DNA of 56,887 nt from contig JAUCBJ010005438.1 of NCBI GenBank assembly GCA_032718475.1, positions 1 through 56,887 on the forward strand. Direction: 5' to 3'. Source of the stretch: Nemertoderma westbladi. Taxonomy: Eukaryota > Xenacoelomorpha > Nemertodermatida > Nemertodermatidae. How positions within the stretch are numbered: position 1 is the first letter of the stretch; each line of letters opens with the position of its first letter. Both the position numbers and the translations under genes were made by a program. Below, in pieces: positions 32,407-42,900 of the stretch. The notes under the pieces were generated by a model. That model made no database searches, was not told the DNA's origin, and was given only the letters and a program-made list of their open reading frames with translations.

Positions 32407-32422
32407 TGGTGACCCAGACTTG
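32407..32422 (+). promoter_or_regulatory. Primer-binding site, probably tRNA-Trp
   Basis: TGGTGACCCAGACTTG one base after the LTR. CsRn1-clade elements are known to use tRNA-Trp, whose 3' end complement begins TGGTGACCC. Confidence 0.7.
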
Positions 32423-32464
32423 CGCGAACGGATTTCGCGTACAGGCGTAGCTCTGTAGCTACCG

Positions 32465-33154
32465 ATGGCTAACGACCTCAACGCGGTCGCCATCAAACTG
32501 CCCCCGTTCTGGGCGGAAAACCCATCCGTCTGGTTCGCGCAGGTGGAGGCCCAGTTCCAACTCCGGAGGATTGTCGACGACTCGACAAAGTACTACCACG
32601 TCGTTGCCTCTCTCGACCAGCCGACCGCCGTTTGCCTCCTCGAAACACTCACCGCTCCGCCTACCGACGGGAAGTACGAGGGACTGAAGGCGAGGCTCCT
32701 CGGGACATTCGCCCTGAGTCGGCGGGAGCGCGCTGCGAGACTCCTCCATATGCGTGGGCTGGGCAACCGCAAGCCGTCCGAACTCATGGATGAGATGCTG
32801 GGGCTCCTCACCAGGCACACGCCGTGTTTGCTGTTCGAGCAACTCTTCCTCGAACAGCTCCCCGAGGACATTCGGCTACAAATCTCGAACGACTCTTTTG
32901 AGGACCCCCGCGCCCTGGCTGCGACCGCTGACGTTCTTTTGTTGGCCAAATGCCAGGGACAATCCCAACTGGCCGGCGTGAACAGGGGGATGACAAACTC
33001 GCGTCGCCCCAGGGACTCCTCCACAAACTCCTCCGGCACTGCTCAGCCTGACACCAAAAGCGTGTGTTACTACCACGCTCGGTTCGGTAGCGCTGCCAAG
33101 CAGTGCAAGGCGCCGTGTTCCTTCCCGGGAAACGCCCCGACCAGCCGACGGTAG
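32465..33154 (+). CDS. CsRn1-like gag
   Basis: An intact frame of 229 codons from ATG 32465, starting MANDLNAVAIKLPPFW, to TAG 33152-33154. It has the conserved gag core (ENPSVWFAQVEAQFQLRRI, LLGTFALSRRERAARLLHM) and one CHCC knuckle (C-Y-Y-H ... C ... C) at about 33064-33117. It would form the particle and bind RNA. Pol follows in another frame, as is usual in this clade, where pol is reached by frameshift or readthrough. The start is the first ATG 60 bp after the LTR. Confidence 0.88.
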   Translation: MANDLNAVAIKLPPFWAENPSVWFAQVEAQFQLRRIVDDSTKYYHVVASLDQPTAVCLLETLTAPPTDGKYEGLKARLLGTFALSRRERAARLLHMRGLGNRKPSELMDEMLGLLTRHTPCLLFEQLFLEQLPEDIRLQISNDSFEDPRALAATADVLLLAKCQGQSQLAGVNRGMTNSRRPRDSSTNSSGTAQPDTKSVCYYHARFGSAAKQCKAPCSFPGNAPTSRR

Positions 33155-33207
33155 CCGCAGCGTCGACTGGTCGATACAAACAGTGGGATAACCTCCTCTA
33201 CCTCTAG

Positions 33208-36200
33208 GACCGGAACTCCGGGCGCCACTTCCTCGTGGACACCAGCGCCCAGGTGAGTGTGTTCCCCGCCAGTGGATTCGACACCCGTTCTGGACGTACT
33301 GGGCCGCCGCTCCGCGCCGTCAATGGATCACCGATTCGTTCCTACGGGACGCGCTCTATCCCCCTGCAGTTCAACGACCGGCGGACCCACTGGGACTTCG
33401 TCATCGCAGACGTTGCCCAACCGTTGCTTGGGGCTGATTTCATCTGCGACCACGCCCTGTTGGTTGACGTTAAGGGGCAGCAACTCATCGACATGGAAAC
33501 TTTCCAGCTGATCCCCCTCCGTTGCTCCTCCTCCACCATCCCGGGAACCCATCCTCACCTCGCGTCGACCTCCGTGGACCTAGTTTACTCCGACCTCCTG
33601 GCGGAGTTCCCCGCCATCACGACGCCAACCTTCTCGGACTCGTCCACTCGTCATGGCGTGGAGCATTACATTCCGACCACTGGTCCTCCCGTTCACGCCC
33701 GCCCCCGTCGACACCCTCTCGATAAACTCGAGATCGTGCATGAAGAGTTCCGCAAGATGGAGGTGATGGGGATTATTCACCGTTCGAATAGCCCCTGGTC
33801 GTCTCCCCTCCACATGGCGCCCAAACCAAACGGCAGTTGGCGGCCCTGCGGCGACTACCGTCTCCTCAATGACGCCACGACCCCCGATCGGTACCCTGTC
33901 CCACACATCCAGGACTTCTCGGTGCGACTCGCAGGGGCCACGATATTCTCCAAGGTCAATCTGGTGCGGGGCTACCACCAGATCCCCGTGGCGCCCGGAG
34001 ATGTTCCCAAGACCGCCATTGTCACTCCGTTCGGCCTCTTCGAATTCGTTCGTATGCCGCTCGGCCTCAGGAACGCCACCCAGGCCTTCCAACGCCTGAT
34101 GGACTCTGTGTGCTCCGGGCTGGACTTCCTCTGCATGTACCTCGACGATATCCTCATCGCGAGTGCAACCCCCGAGGAACACCTCGCCCATCTGCGTCAA
34201 CTCTTCCAGCGGCTCCAAGACTACGGCCTTGTTGTCAACCTTGCGAAGTGTGTGTTCAGGGTGGCGGAAATCCAGTTCCTGGGCCACGTCGTAAATGCAT
34301 CCGGCGCCCATCCGCTCCCCGATAAGGTAGAAGCCATCCGCTCCTTCCCGCGTCCAACCACCACCAAAGGGTTGCAGGAGTTTATCGGTATGGTAACGTT
34401 TTACCACTGATTTATACCCGCAGCTGCTGCCGCACTGCAGCCACTTTACGCCGCCGTCGCCACCAAGGCTAAGGACATCGACTGGACTCCCGAACTAGCC
34501 GCATCCTTCGAGTCCTCAAAGCGGGCCCTCGCAAACGCCGCCATGCTCGTCCACCCTCGCCACGATGCGCCGACCTCCGTCACCACCGACGCATCAGACT
34601 CAGCTGTCGGCGCGGCTCTAGAGCAGTGGACCGATGGCAAGTGGCGGCCGCTCGCATTCTTCAGCCAACAACTTCGCCCTCCCGAACGGAAGTACAGGGC
34701 CTACGACCGCGAACTCCTCGGCTTATACCCCGCGGTCCGCCACTTCCATTATTTCTCGAAGGCCGAACGTTTGTGGCCTACACGGACCATAAACCCCTAA
34801 CTCAGGCCTTGTCAAAGGTCACTGACCCCTGGTCCCCCCGTCAACAGCGCCACCTGGCATACATCTCGGAATTCACCACGAATGTACGCCACGTAGACAG
34901 AAAGGACAACCAGGTTGCGGACGCCCTCTCTCACAGCTTCGTGGGCCATCTGTCGACCCAACTCGGGGTCGACTATAAGGCCATGTCGGCCGCCCAATGG
35001 GAGGACGACGAACTCCAGGCCTTCCGGGCAAACCCTGGTAGCCTCGTTCTACATGACGTCACACTCGCGGATGATGACGTCACGCTCATCTGTGACGTCT
35101 CTACGGGCCAACCTCGGCCGATAGTCCCCAGCACGTGGCGCCGCCACATGTTCGATGTGGTCCATTCGCTGTCCCACCCATCAATCCGCTCCACTAGGAA
35201 ACTCCTCTCCGAGCATTTCGTCTGGCACGGCCTGTCCAAACAAATGACGAGCTGGGCCAAGGCTTGCGTCGCCTGCCAGACCTCTAAAGTTCAACGCCAT
35301 ATAAAGGCCCCCCTCGAGACATTCTCTGCTCCTCGACGCCGGTTCGACCATGTCAACGTCGACCTGGTAGGGCCCCTCCCTCCATCCAGAGGCTCCACCT
35401 ACCTGTTTACGATCGTCGACCGGACTACTCATTGGCCCGAGGCCATCCCGCTCGCCGACTCCACAACCGAGAGCTGCGCCCGCGCTCTCGTCGCCCATTG
35501 GATTGCCCGGTTCGGCGTACCGGTCGAACTATCCTCCGACCGCGGCAGTCAGTTCACCTCGGAGTTGTGGGCCGACGTCAACAGACTCTTCGGCATCAAA
35601 CTCCACCGGACGACGGCCTACCATCCGCAGGCAAACGGCCTGGTGGAACGGTTCCACCTTTCCCTCAAGGCCTCCCTTAGAGCCCGACTAACTGGACCAA
35701 ACTGGGTCGACGAACTGCCATGGGCCCTTCTGGGCTACCAGACCACCCCCAAAGAGGACCTCCACTGCTCATCGGCCAAGCTGGTCTATGGCGAGCCACT
35801 CACGGTGCCTGGCGACTTCGTTGCCTCGCCAACCGACCCTCTGAACTCGGCAGCTTTCCTCCCGGGCCTCCACAACCACGCACGGCAGTTCATGCCCACA
35901 CCAACCTCCCGTCATGGCCAACCCAACTCGTCAGTGCCGTCACAACTAACAACCAGTGACTATGTCTTTTTACGCACTGACGCTCACCGCGCCCCCTTAC
36001 AGCGGCCCTACACCGGGCCGTACAAGGTCGTACAGCGCGGCTCAAAGACGTTCGTCATCGAGGTGGGCGGGCGTCAGGAGACCGTCTCCATCGACAGACT
36101 CAAACCGGCCCACCTCGCTATCGATGAACCCGTCATTGTAGCCATCCCACCGCGCCGTGGTCGACCACCTACAGTGACACCCCCGGACCTCCCTCCCCCC

Positions 36201-36287
36201 AGTCCCTGCAATTCACCCGAACCACCGCAAACTACCATAGCAACTCGAAGTGGGTGGGCCATCCAGCAGTCGGACTATTTTTATTAA
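33208..36287 (+). pseudogene. CsRn1-like pol: protease, RT, RNase H, integrase
   Basis: Begins after the in-frame TAG at 33205-33207. Protease active site [13 protein letters not shown] (33229 on). RT has [14 protein letters not shown], where the conserved Asp is Asn (AAT 33958-33960; GTCGAT to GTCAAT is a CpG change), and [12 protein letters not shown] (YLDD kept, near 34138). A TGA interrupts at 34408-34410. RNase H starts with TTDASDSAVGAALEQ. One base is missing near 34755, after which the frame changes (FLEGRTFVAYTDHKPL). Integrase has HHCC (HSLSHPS ... CVACQ) and DDE residues in NVDLVGPL, SSDRGSQF and NGLVERFH, and is intact to TAA 36285-36287. Confidence 0.9.
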
Positions 36288-36308
36288 TTCAGGTTCTGGG
36301 GGGAGCCA

Positions 36309-36541
36309 TGTAGTGGCCATATATATATATATTAGGGGTCATCGAACCTGAATTGAACTAATACTGTTGTACCTTACTGCAGTATGCACCATCACTGTGC
36401 ACTGTATCAACTTTCGGTTTCATGGAAACTATTGTTACAGTCAGACAGTGGCTGTACCTGTAGTCATTACTAATACTGGTTTTACTTACTGCTGTACTGA
36501 CTCATGTAAATATTAAACGTTGAGAGACTACGCTCTCTACA
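36309..36541 (+). repeat. CsRn1-like Gypsy 3' LTR
   Basis: 233 bp, preceded by a purine-rich tract (CTGGGGGGAGCCA) and followed by CTAT, the target duplication. Confidence 0.93.
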
Positions 36542-36580
36542 CTATATTCTTTAATTATTCTTATATTATTTAAAATGTCT

Positions 36581-37080
36581 ATGGAAATCAGAATGGGTTC
36601 CGTAAAGGTCGTGGGACCATGGAGCCCATTTTGGCACTTATAAGGATAATTGAAGAGGTATCAAAAAAGAAAGACAGGCACCTGGCTGTTATCTTTGTGG
36701 ACTTCTTCAAGGCCTTAGATTCAGTCTCTCGCTCATGTATGTTCAGCATACTTTCATTATATGGGATTCCTGATGAAATTATTGCAGCAATCAGATCAGT
36801 ATACGATGGTTCGACAACATTTGGTTCCCCAAGCTTGACACTAGAACAAAATCGCCTCCGCTTTGCAGGACATTGCTTTCGCCGTGACGACCAGCCAGTG
36901 CATAATCTTGTACTTTGGCAGCCTCATGGAGTGAATAAGCATGGTGGACAGCCCATGACTTTCTTGAGACGCATCTTAAAGGACACTGGCCTTGAAGATG
37001 CGGATGATCTAGCAAATGTCATGGGTGATAGGGAGTTGTGGCGGCGCAAATTTGTCGATACGCCGCCACAGTATTCTTAA
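36581..37080 (+). mobile_element. LINE fragment 2, internally deleted
   Basis: Starts at GGAAATCAGAATGGGTTCCG, equivalent to 30835 in fragment 1, and includes the RT motif VIFVDFFKALDSV. At the 36-bp sequence 36788-36823 it jumps from RT palm straight to the C-terminal part (LEQNRLRFAGHC), missing about 760 bp including the FADD motif. The frame stays open across the junction from 36619 to 37080 (153 codons). It ends in a C-terminal region absent from fragment 1 (DDLANVMGDRELWRRK). No RT activity is possible. Confidence 0.82.
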
Positions 37081-37998
37081 AAATGCAGTTGAAATGCAGC
37101 ATGCCACTCCTAGTAGTAGAGCAAGATATAATGTTTGGTGGTGATGAAACCTAATCTAGAATAGTGGAATCACTGGAACAGGCAATGATGAGAGAAAAAC
37201 AATAATTGAAATTTAGATTTGGAAATAATTGGAGAAACCATAGACACATGTGGCAGCCATTGCTGATAATTCCCTTAGGATACATACGCATCTACTGCAT
37301 TATTGCAATCATATTGAGTTGTCAGCAGACTGTAAGTTAATGGGTTTTACAGCACATCTCCATAAATAGGCCAGAGGCTGTAGACGTAGTTAGGCTGCTG
37401 CTGCGCTACATGCGGTACACTACCGTTAGTACGTTAAAGTTCTCAAGTTAAATTATATATGTACTGTATGAATCAAGAGCTGTTCTAAATAACCTAATAT
37501 CAAATATCTCTCACTTAAATTGATACAAGCCTTCCTGTGGAATTCCCCACAGGCTGACATTCTCAAAACCATAGGCCTAACTTCTGCCATGGGAGTTTTA
37601 TTTTCGAGTTTACTGGTTTAGTACTGTTTTCTACAATTTTAAAAATAATGAGCATATAACATGACATTGACATGATATTTCATTGTCAGTGGGGAAAAAA
37701 CAGGATATTTCATTGTCAGTGGGGAAAAAACAGGATATTAATAATAAGGTTCAACATCAGCAGGGATGAGCAGATAATCACTTATTAATGATTTTCTGTT
37801 TCCCAAAGGAGCTAATTAATGATAATGTATTTTTCTTATACTCTTCTTATATTTTTCTTATACCCTTCTTATACAGTATTCCAATTTCAGCTGGGGCATC
37901 ATCAGTAGATAGTGGTTTCTTCTTAGATTACACGATATTACCTGTCTATTAGCTGTCAACTACTAAGAAATGGTGAAATCTTCGACAAGGTATGAACT
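37081..37998. other. Intergenic AT-rich stretch, no gene
   Basis: Unique sequence between LINE fragments. I see only a 30-bp tandem duplication (37674-37733) and CTTATAC-type short repeats near 37837-37875. Confidence 0.7.
37674..37733. repeat. 30-bp tandem duplication
   Basis: Two perfect copies starting GATATTTCATTGTCAGTGGG. Confidence 0.92.
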
Positions 37999-39190
37999 TC
38001 ATCCAAAGATAACAGCCAGATGCCTGTCTTTCTTTTTTGATAACTCTTTAATTATCCTTCTAAGTGCCAAAATGGGCTCCATGGTACCACGACCTTTACG
38101 GAACCCATTCTGATTTCCACGGAGCAGTCTCTCAATGGGATCCCTGATGCGATTTAATAGAATTCTATTGTATAGCTTTGCAGCAATCGAGATCAATGAG
38201 ATTCCCCGAAAAGAACCATAGAGTGTTAGGTTGCCCTTCTTGGGAACTGGCACCAACTTATTTGTTTTCATTTCTTGTGGGACTCTTGTTGTACGGTACA
38301 TGTCTACTATGATGGGATAGATGAGCTTTAAACACTCAGGTATTTTAAAGACCACATGGGGAACACGATCTCTTCCACTGGCACGATTGGTCTTAATGCT
38401 CTTTGCAGCAGCCTTCACTTCTGCAAAGGAGATATTGCCAATGTGAATATCTGGGAGTACAGACTCAGACACTTTTACTTCTATAAAGTTATCAGGCAAT
38501 ACCCTGTCATTATTGAGGAGCTTTTCCAAGTGGACCTTCCAACCATTGAGGCGATCAGCTGGTGATTCAGCCTTAACCTTGGTGGTTGGTTGGCTTTTCT
38601 TTCCGCCCAGTAAGCAAGTTGATCGATTTCCATGCCTGGGATGATTGCCTGCTGTTGCCAGCATCATTGATTGCATCAACCTGTTGGTTTATTAGCTCCT
38701 GCAGATTAACAAAGTACTGCCTGTTCAGGGACCTAGATGCAGCCTTAACTGCATTCTTGGCCGCTGTAGTCTGTTTGAGTCAGGACACTTTCTGTGCCTT
38801 ATAGAGGTCATTTCGGAACTTTTGTGATCAGTCCAGGGGGCCCTTTTCCTGTTTCGATGGTATACAGGAACTGTTTCTACAGCTTCTAATTTAACTGCTT
38901 CTGTGAAGGCCGTGATCTGCCGCCTCAGAGGCAAGAACCCCATACCTGTTGCTCAGCTGTAGTGTGAAGCTGGATCTCATACTTGGCTGTAAGGCGGCCA
39001 ATAAGGCGGTGGTCACTGGAGAAGGGTCGAAGTGTAAATGCATTACAGTCTTGTATAGAGCTTATTTATTTCCTACGAAACAGAATATGGTCTATATGGG
39101 ACTTGTGACCACTGGGTCCCTATGAGTCCATAGCTTTCCAATTCGCTTCTTAAACTGGGTTCCAGCCAAAAACAATCCTTTTGCAGAGAT
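37999..39190 (-). mobile_element. LINE fragment 3, minus strand: endonuclease end plus RT start
   Basis: Read on the minus strand it covers the C-terminal part of an APE-type endonuclease (KLWTHRDP and the diagnostic SSDHRLI near 39000-39015), a linker, and then RT up to RHLAVIF at 37999, in the frame 38679-37999 (226 codons; NRASGRDRVP, FRGISLISIAAKLYNRIL). The endonuclease part carries stops and frameshifts. It is the same family as fragments 1 and 2 in opposite orientation and extends further 5' than they do, which is how the family can be assigned to APE-type LINEs. It is cut at 39190 by the minisatellite. Confidence 0.82.
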
Positions 39191-39940
39191 CGACGACACA
39201 AAGGTAGTGAGACCGTAATCAACCCCTATCTACAAGGACGATGACACCACCGTACACAACTCCTATCTACAAGGACGACGACACAAAGGTAGTGAGACTG
39301 TACACAACTCCTATCTACGAGGACGACGACACAAAGGTAGTGAGACTGTACACAACTCCTATCTACGAGGACGACGACACAACCGTACACAACCCCTATC
39401 TACGAGGACGATCGACACAAAGGAGTGACACGTACACAACCCCTATCTACGAGGACGATCGACACAAAGGGAGTGACACCGTACACAACCCCTATCTACG
39501 AGGACGATGACACAACCGTACACAACCCCTATCTACGAGGACGATGACACAACCGTACACAACCCCTATCTACGAGGACGATGACACAACCGTACACAAC
39601 TCCTATCTACGAGGACGACGACACAAAGGTAGTGAGACTGTACACAACTCCTATCTACAAGGACGACGACACAAAGGTAGTGAGACTGTACACAACTCCT
39701 ATCTACGAGGACGACGACACAAAGGTAGTGAGACTGTACACAACCCCTATCTACGAGGACGACGACACAGGAGGAGCTGTACACAACCCCTATCTACGAG
39801 GACGATGACACAACCGTACACAACCCCTATCTACGAGGACGATGACACAACCGTACACAACCCCTATCTACGAGGACGACGACACAAAGGTAGTGAGACT
39901 GTACACAACCCCTATCTACGAGGACGATGACACAACCGTA
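39191..39940. repeat. Minisatellite edge: mixed 48-, ~45- and 37-bp units
   Basis: Units of 48 bp (16 codons, reading DDDTKVVRLYTTPIYE) alternate with 37-bp units. Two intermediate units lie at about 39405-39495 (GACGATCGACACAAAGGGAG type). The 37-bp form equals the 48-bp form with AAGGTAGTGAGACTG replaced by ACCG. The 48-bp units are open in frame and give rise to apparent ORFs of about 90-130 codons, which I do not regard as genes. Confidence 0.93.
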
Positions 39941-42900
39941 CACAACCCCTATCTACGAGGACAATGACACAACCGTACACAACCCCTATCTATGAGGGCG
40001 ATGACACAACCGTACACAACCCCTATCTACGAGGACGATGACACAACCGTACACAACCCCTATCTACGAGGACAATGACACAACCGTACACAACCCCTAT
40101 CTACGAGGACGATGACACAACCGTACACAACCCCTATCTACGAGGACGATGACACAACCGTACACAACCCCTATCTACGAGGACAATGACACAACCGTAC
40201 ACAACCCCTATCTACGAGGACGATGACACAACCGTACACAACCCCTATCTACGAGGACGATGACACAACCGTACACAACCCCTATCTACGAGGACAATGA
40301 CACAACCGTACACAACCCCTATCTACGAGGACGATGACACAACCGTACACAACCCCTATCTATGAGGATGATGACACAACCGTACACAACCCCTATCTAC
40401 GAGGACGATGACACAACCGTACACAACCCCTATCTACGAGGACAATGACACAACCGTACACAACCCCTATCTACGAGGGCGATGACACAACCGTACACAA
40501 CCCCTATCTACGAGGACAATGACACAACCGTACACAACCCCTATCTACGAGGACAATGACACAACCGTACACAACCCCTATCTACGAGGACGATGACACA
40601 ACCGTACACAACCCCTATCTACGAGGACAATGACACAACCGTACACAACCCCTATCTACGAGGACGATGACACAACCGTACACAACCCCTATCTACGAGG
40701 ACGATGACACAACCGTACACAACCCCTATCTACGAGGACAATGACACAACCGTACACAACCCCTATCTACGAGGACGATGACACAACCGTACACAACCCC
40801 TATCTACGAGGACAATGACACAACCGTACACAACCCCTATCTACGAGGACGATGACACAACCGTACACAACCCCTATCTACGAGGGCGATGACACAACCG
40901 TACACAACCCCTATCTACGAGGACAATGACACAACCGTACACAACCCCTATCTACGAGGGCGATGACACAACCGTACACAACCCCTATCTACGAGGACGA
41001 TGACACAACCGTACACAACCCCTATCTACGAGGACAATGACACAACCGTACACAACCCCTATCTACGAGGACAATGACACAACCGTACACAACCCCTATC
41101 TACGAGGACAATGACACAACCGTACACAACCCCTATCTACGAGGACAATGACACAACCGTACACAACCCCTATCTACGAGGACGATGACACAACCGTACA
41201 CAACCCCTATCTACGAGGACAATGACACAACCGTACACAACCCCTATCTACGAGGACGATGACACAACCGTACACAACCCCTATCTACGAGGACAATGAC
41301 ACAACCGTACACAACCCCTATCTACGAGGACAATGACACAACCGTACACAACCCCTATCTACGAGGACAATGACACAACCGTACACAACCCCTATCTACG
41401 AGGACAATGACACAACCGTACACAACCCCTATCTACGAGGACGATGACACAACCGTACACAACCCCTATCTACGAGGACAATGACACAACCGTACACAAC
41501 CCCTATCTACGAGGACAATGACACAACCGTACACAACCCCTATCTACGAGGACAATGACACAACCGTACACAACCCCTATCTACGAGGACGATGACACAA
41601 CCGTACACAACCCCTATCTACGAGGACAATGACACAACCGTACACAACCCCTATCTACGAGGACGATGACACAACCGTACACAACCCCTATCTACGAGGA
41701 CGATGACACAACCGTACACAACCCCTATCTACGAGGACGATGACACAACCGTACACAACCCCTATCTACGAGGACGATGACACAACCGTACACAACCCCT
41801 ATCTACGAGGACAATGACACAACCGTACACAACCCCTATCTACGAGGACAATGACACAACCGTACACAACCCCTATCTACGAGGACAATGACACAACCGT
41901 ACACAACCCCTATCTACGAGGACGATGACACAACCGTACACAACCCCTATCTACGAGGACAATGACACAACCGTACACAACCCCTATCTACGAGGACGAT
42001 GACACAACCGTACACAACCCCTATCTACGAGGACAATGACACAACCGTACACAACCCCTATCTACGAGGACAATGACACAACCGTACACAACCCCTATCT
42101 ACGAGGACGATGACACAACCGTACACAACCCCTATCTACGAGGACAATGACACAACCGTACACAACCCCTATCTACGAGGACAATGACACAACCGTACAC
42201 AACCCCTATCTACGAGGACGATGACACAACCGTACACAACCCCTATCTACGAGGACAATGACACAACCGTACACAACCCCTATCTACGAGGACGATGACA
42301 CAACCGTACACAACCCCTATCTACGAGGACAATGACACAACCGTACACAACCCCTATCTACGAGGGCGATGACACAACCGTACACAACCCCTATCTACGA
42401 GGACGATGACACAACCGTACACAACCCCTATCTACGAGGACAATGACACAACCGTACACAACCCCTATCTACGAGGACAATGACACAACCGTACACAACC
42501 CCTATCTACGAGGACAATGACACAACCGTACACAACCCCTATCTACGAGGACAATGACACAACCGTACACAACCCCTATCTACGAGGACGATGAAACAAC
42601 CGTACACAACCCCTATCTACGAGGACAATGACACAACCGTACACAACCCCTATCTACGAGGACGATGACACAACCGTACACAACCCCTATCTACGAGGAC
42701 AATGACACAACCGTACACAACCCCTATCTACGAGGACAATGACACAACCGTACACAACCCCTATCTACGAGGACGATGACACAACCGTACACAACCCCTA
42801 TCTACGAGGACAATGACACAACCGTACACAACCCCTATCTACGAGGACAATGACACAACCGTACACAACCCCTATCTACGAGGACGATGAAACAACCGTA

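Larger units (their letters stand above)
32174..36541 (+). mobile_element. CsRn1-like Gypsy element, very young, defective
   Basis: LTRs at 32174-32405 and 36309-36541 differ only in an AT dinucleotide count and one 1-bp indel, with 4-bp target duplication CTAT (32170-32173 and 36542-36545). A TGG-starting primer site follows the 5' LTR. The gag motif CYYHARFGSAAKQCKAPC is the CHCC-type knuckle typical of the CsRn1 clade. The element is strongly GC-rich, unlike the AT-rich flanks. Lesions: TAG 33205-33207, TGA 34408-34410, a frameshift near 34755, and Asp-to-Asn in the RT active site. Confidence 0.93.

Noticed and set aside
32459-36262. Long minus-strand and alternative frames over the GC-rich Gypsy element
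   Set aside because: Shadow frames caused by high GC. Only the plus-strand gag and pol frames carry recognisable domains.
39241-39930. Open frames of 89-128 codons encoding repeated DDDTKVVRLYTTPIYE
   Set aside because: They follow from the 48-bp unit being a multiple of three, shift frame at each 37-bp unit, and have no start context, domain or neighbour suggesting a gene.
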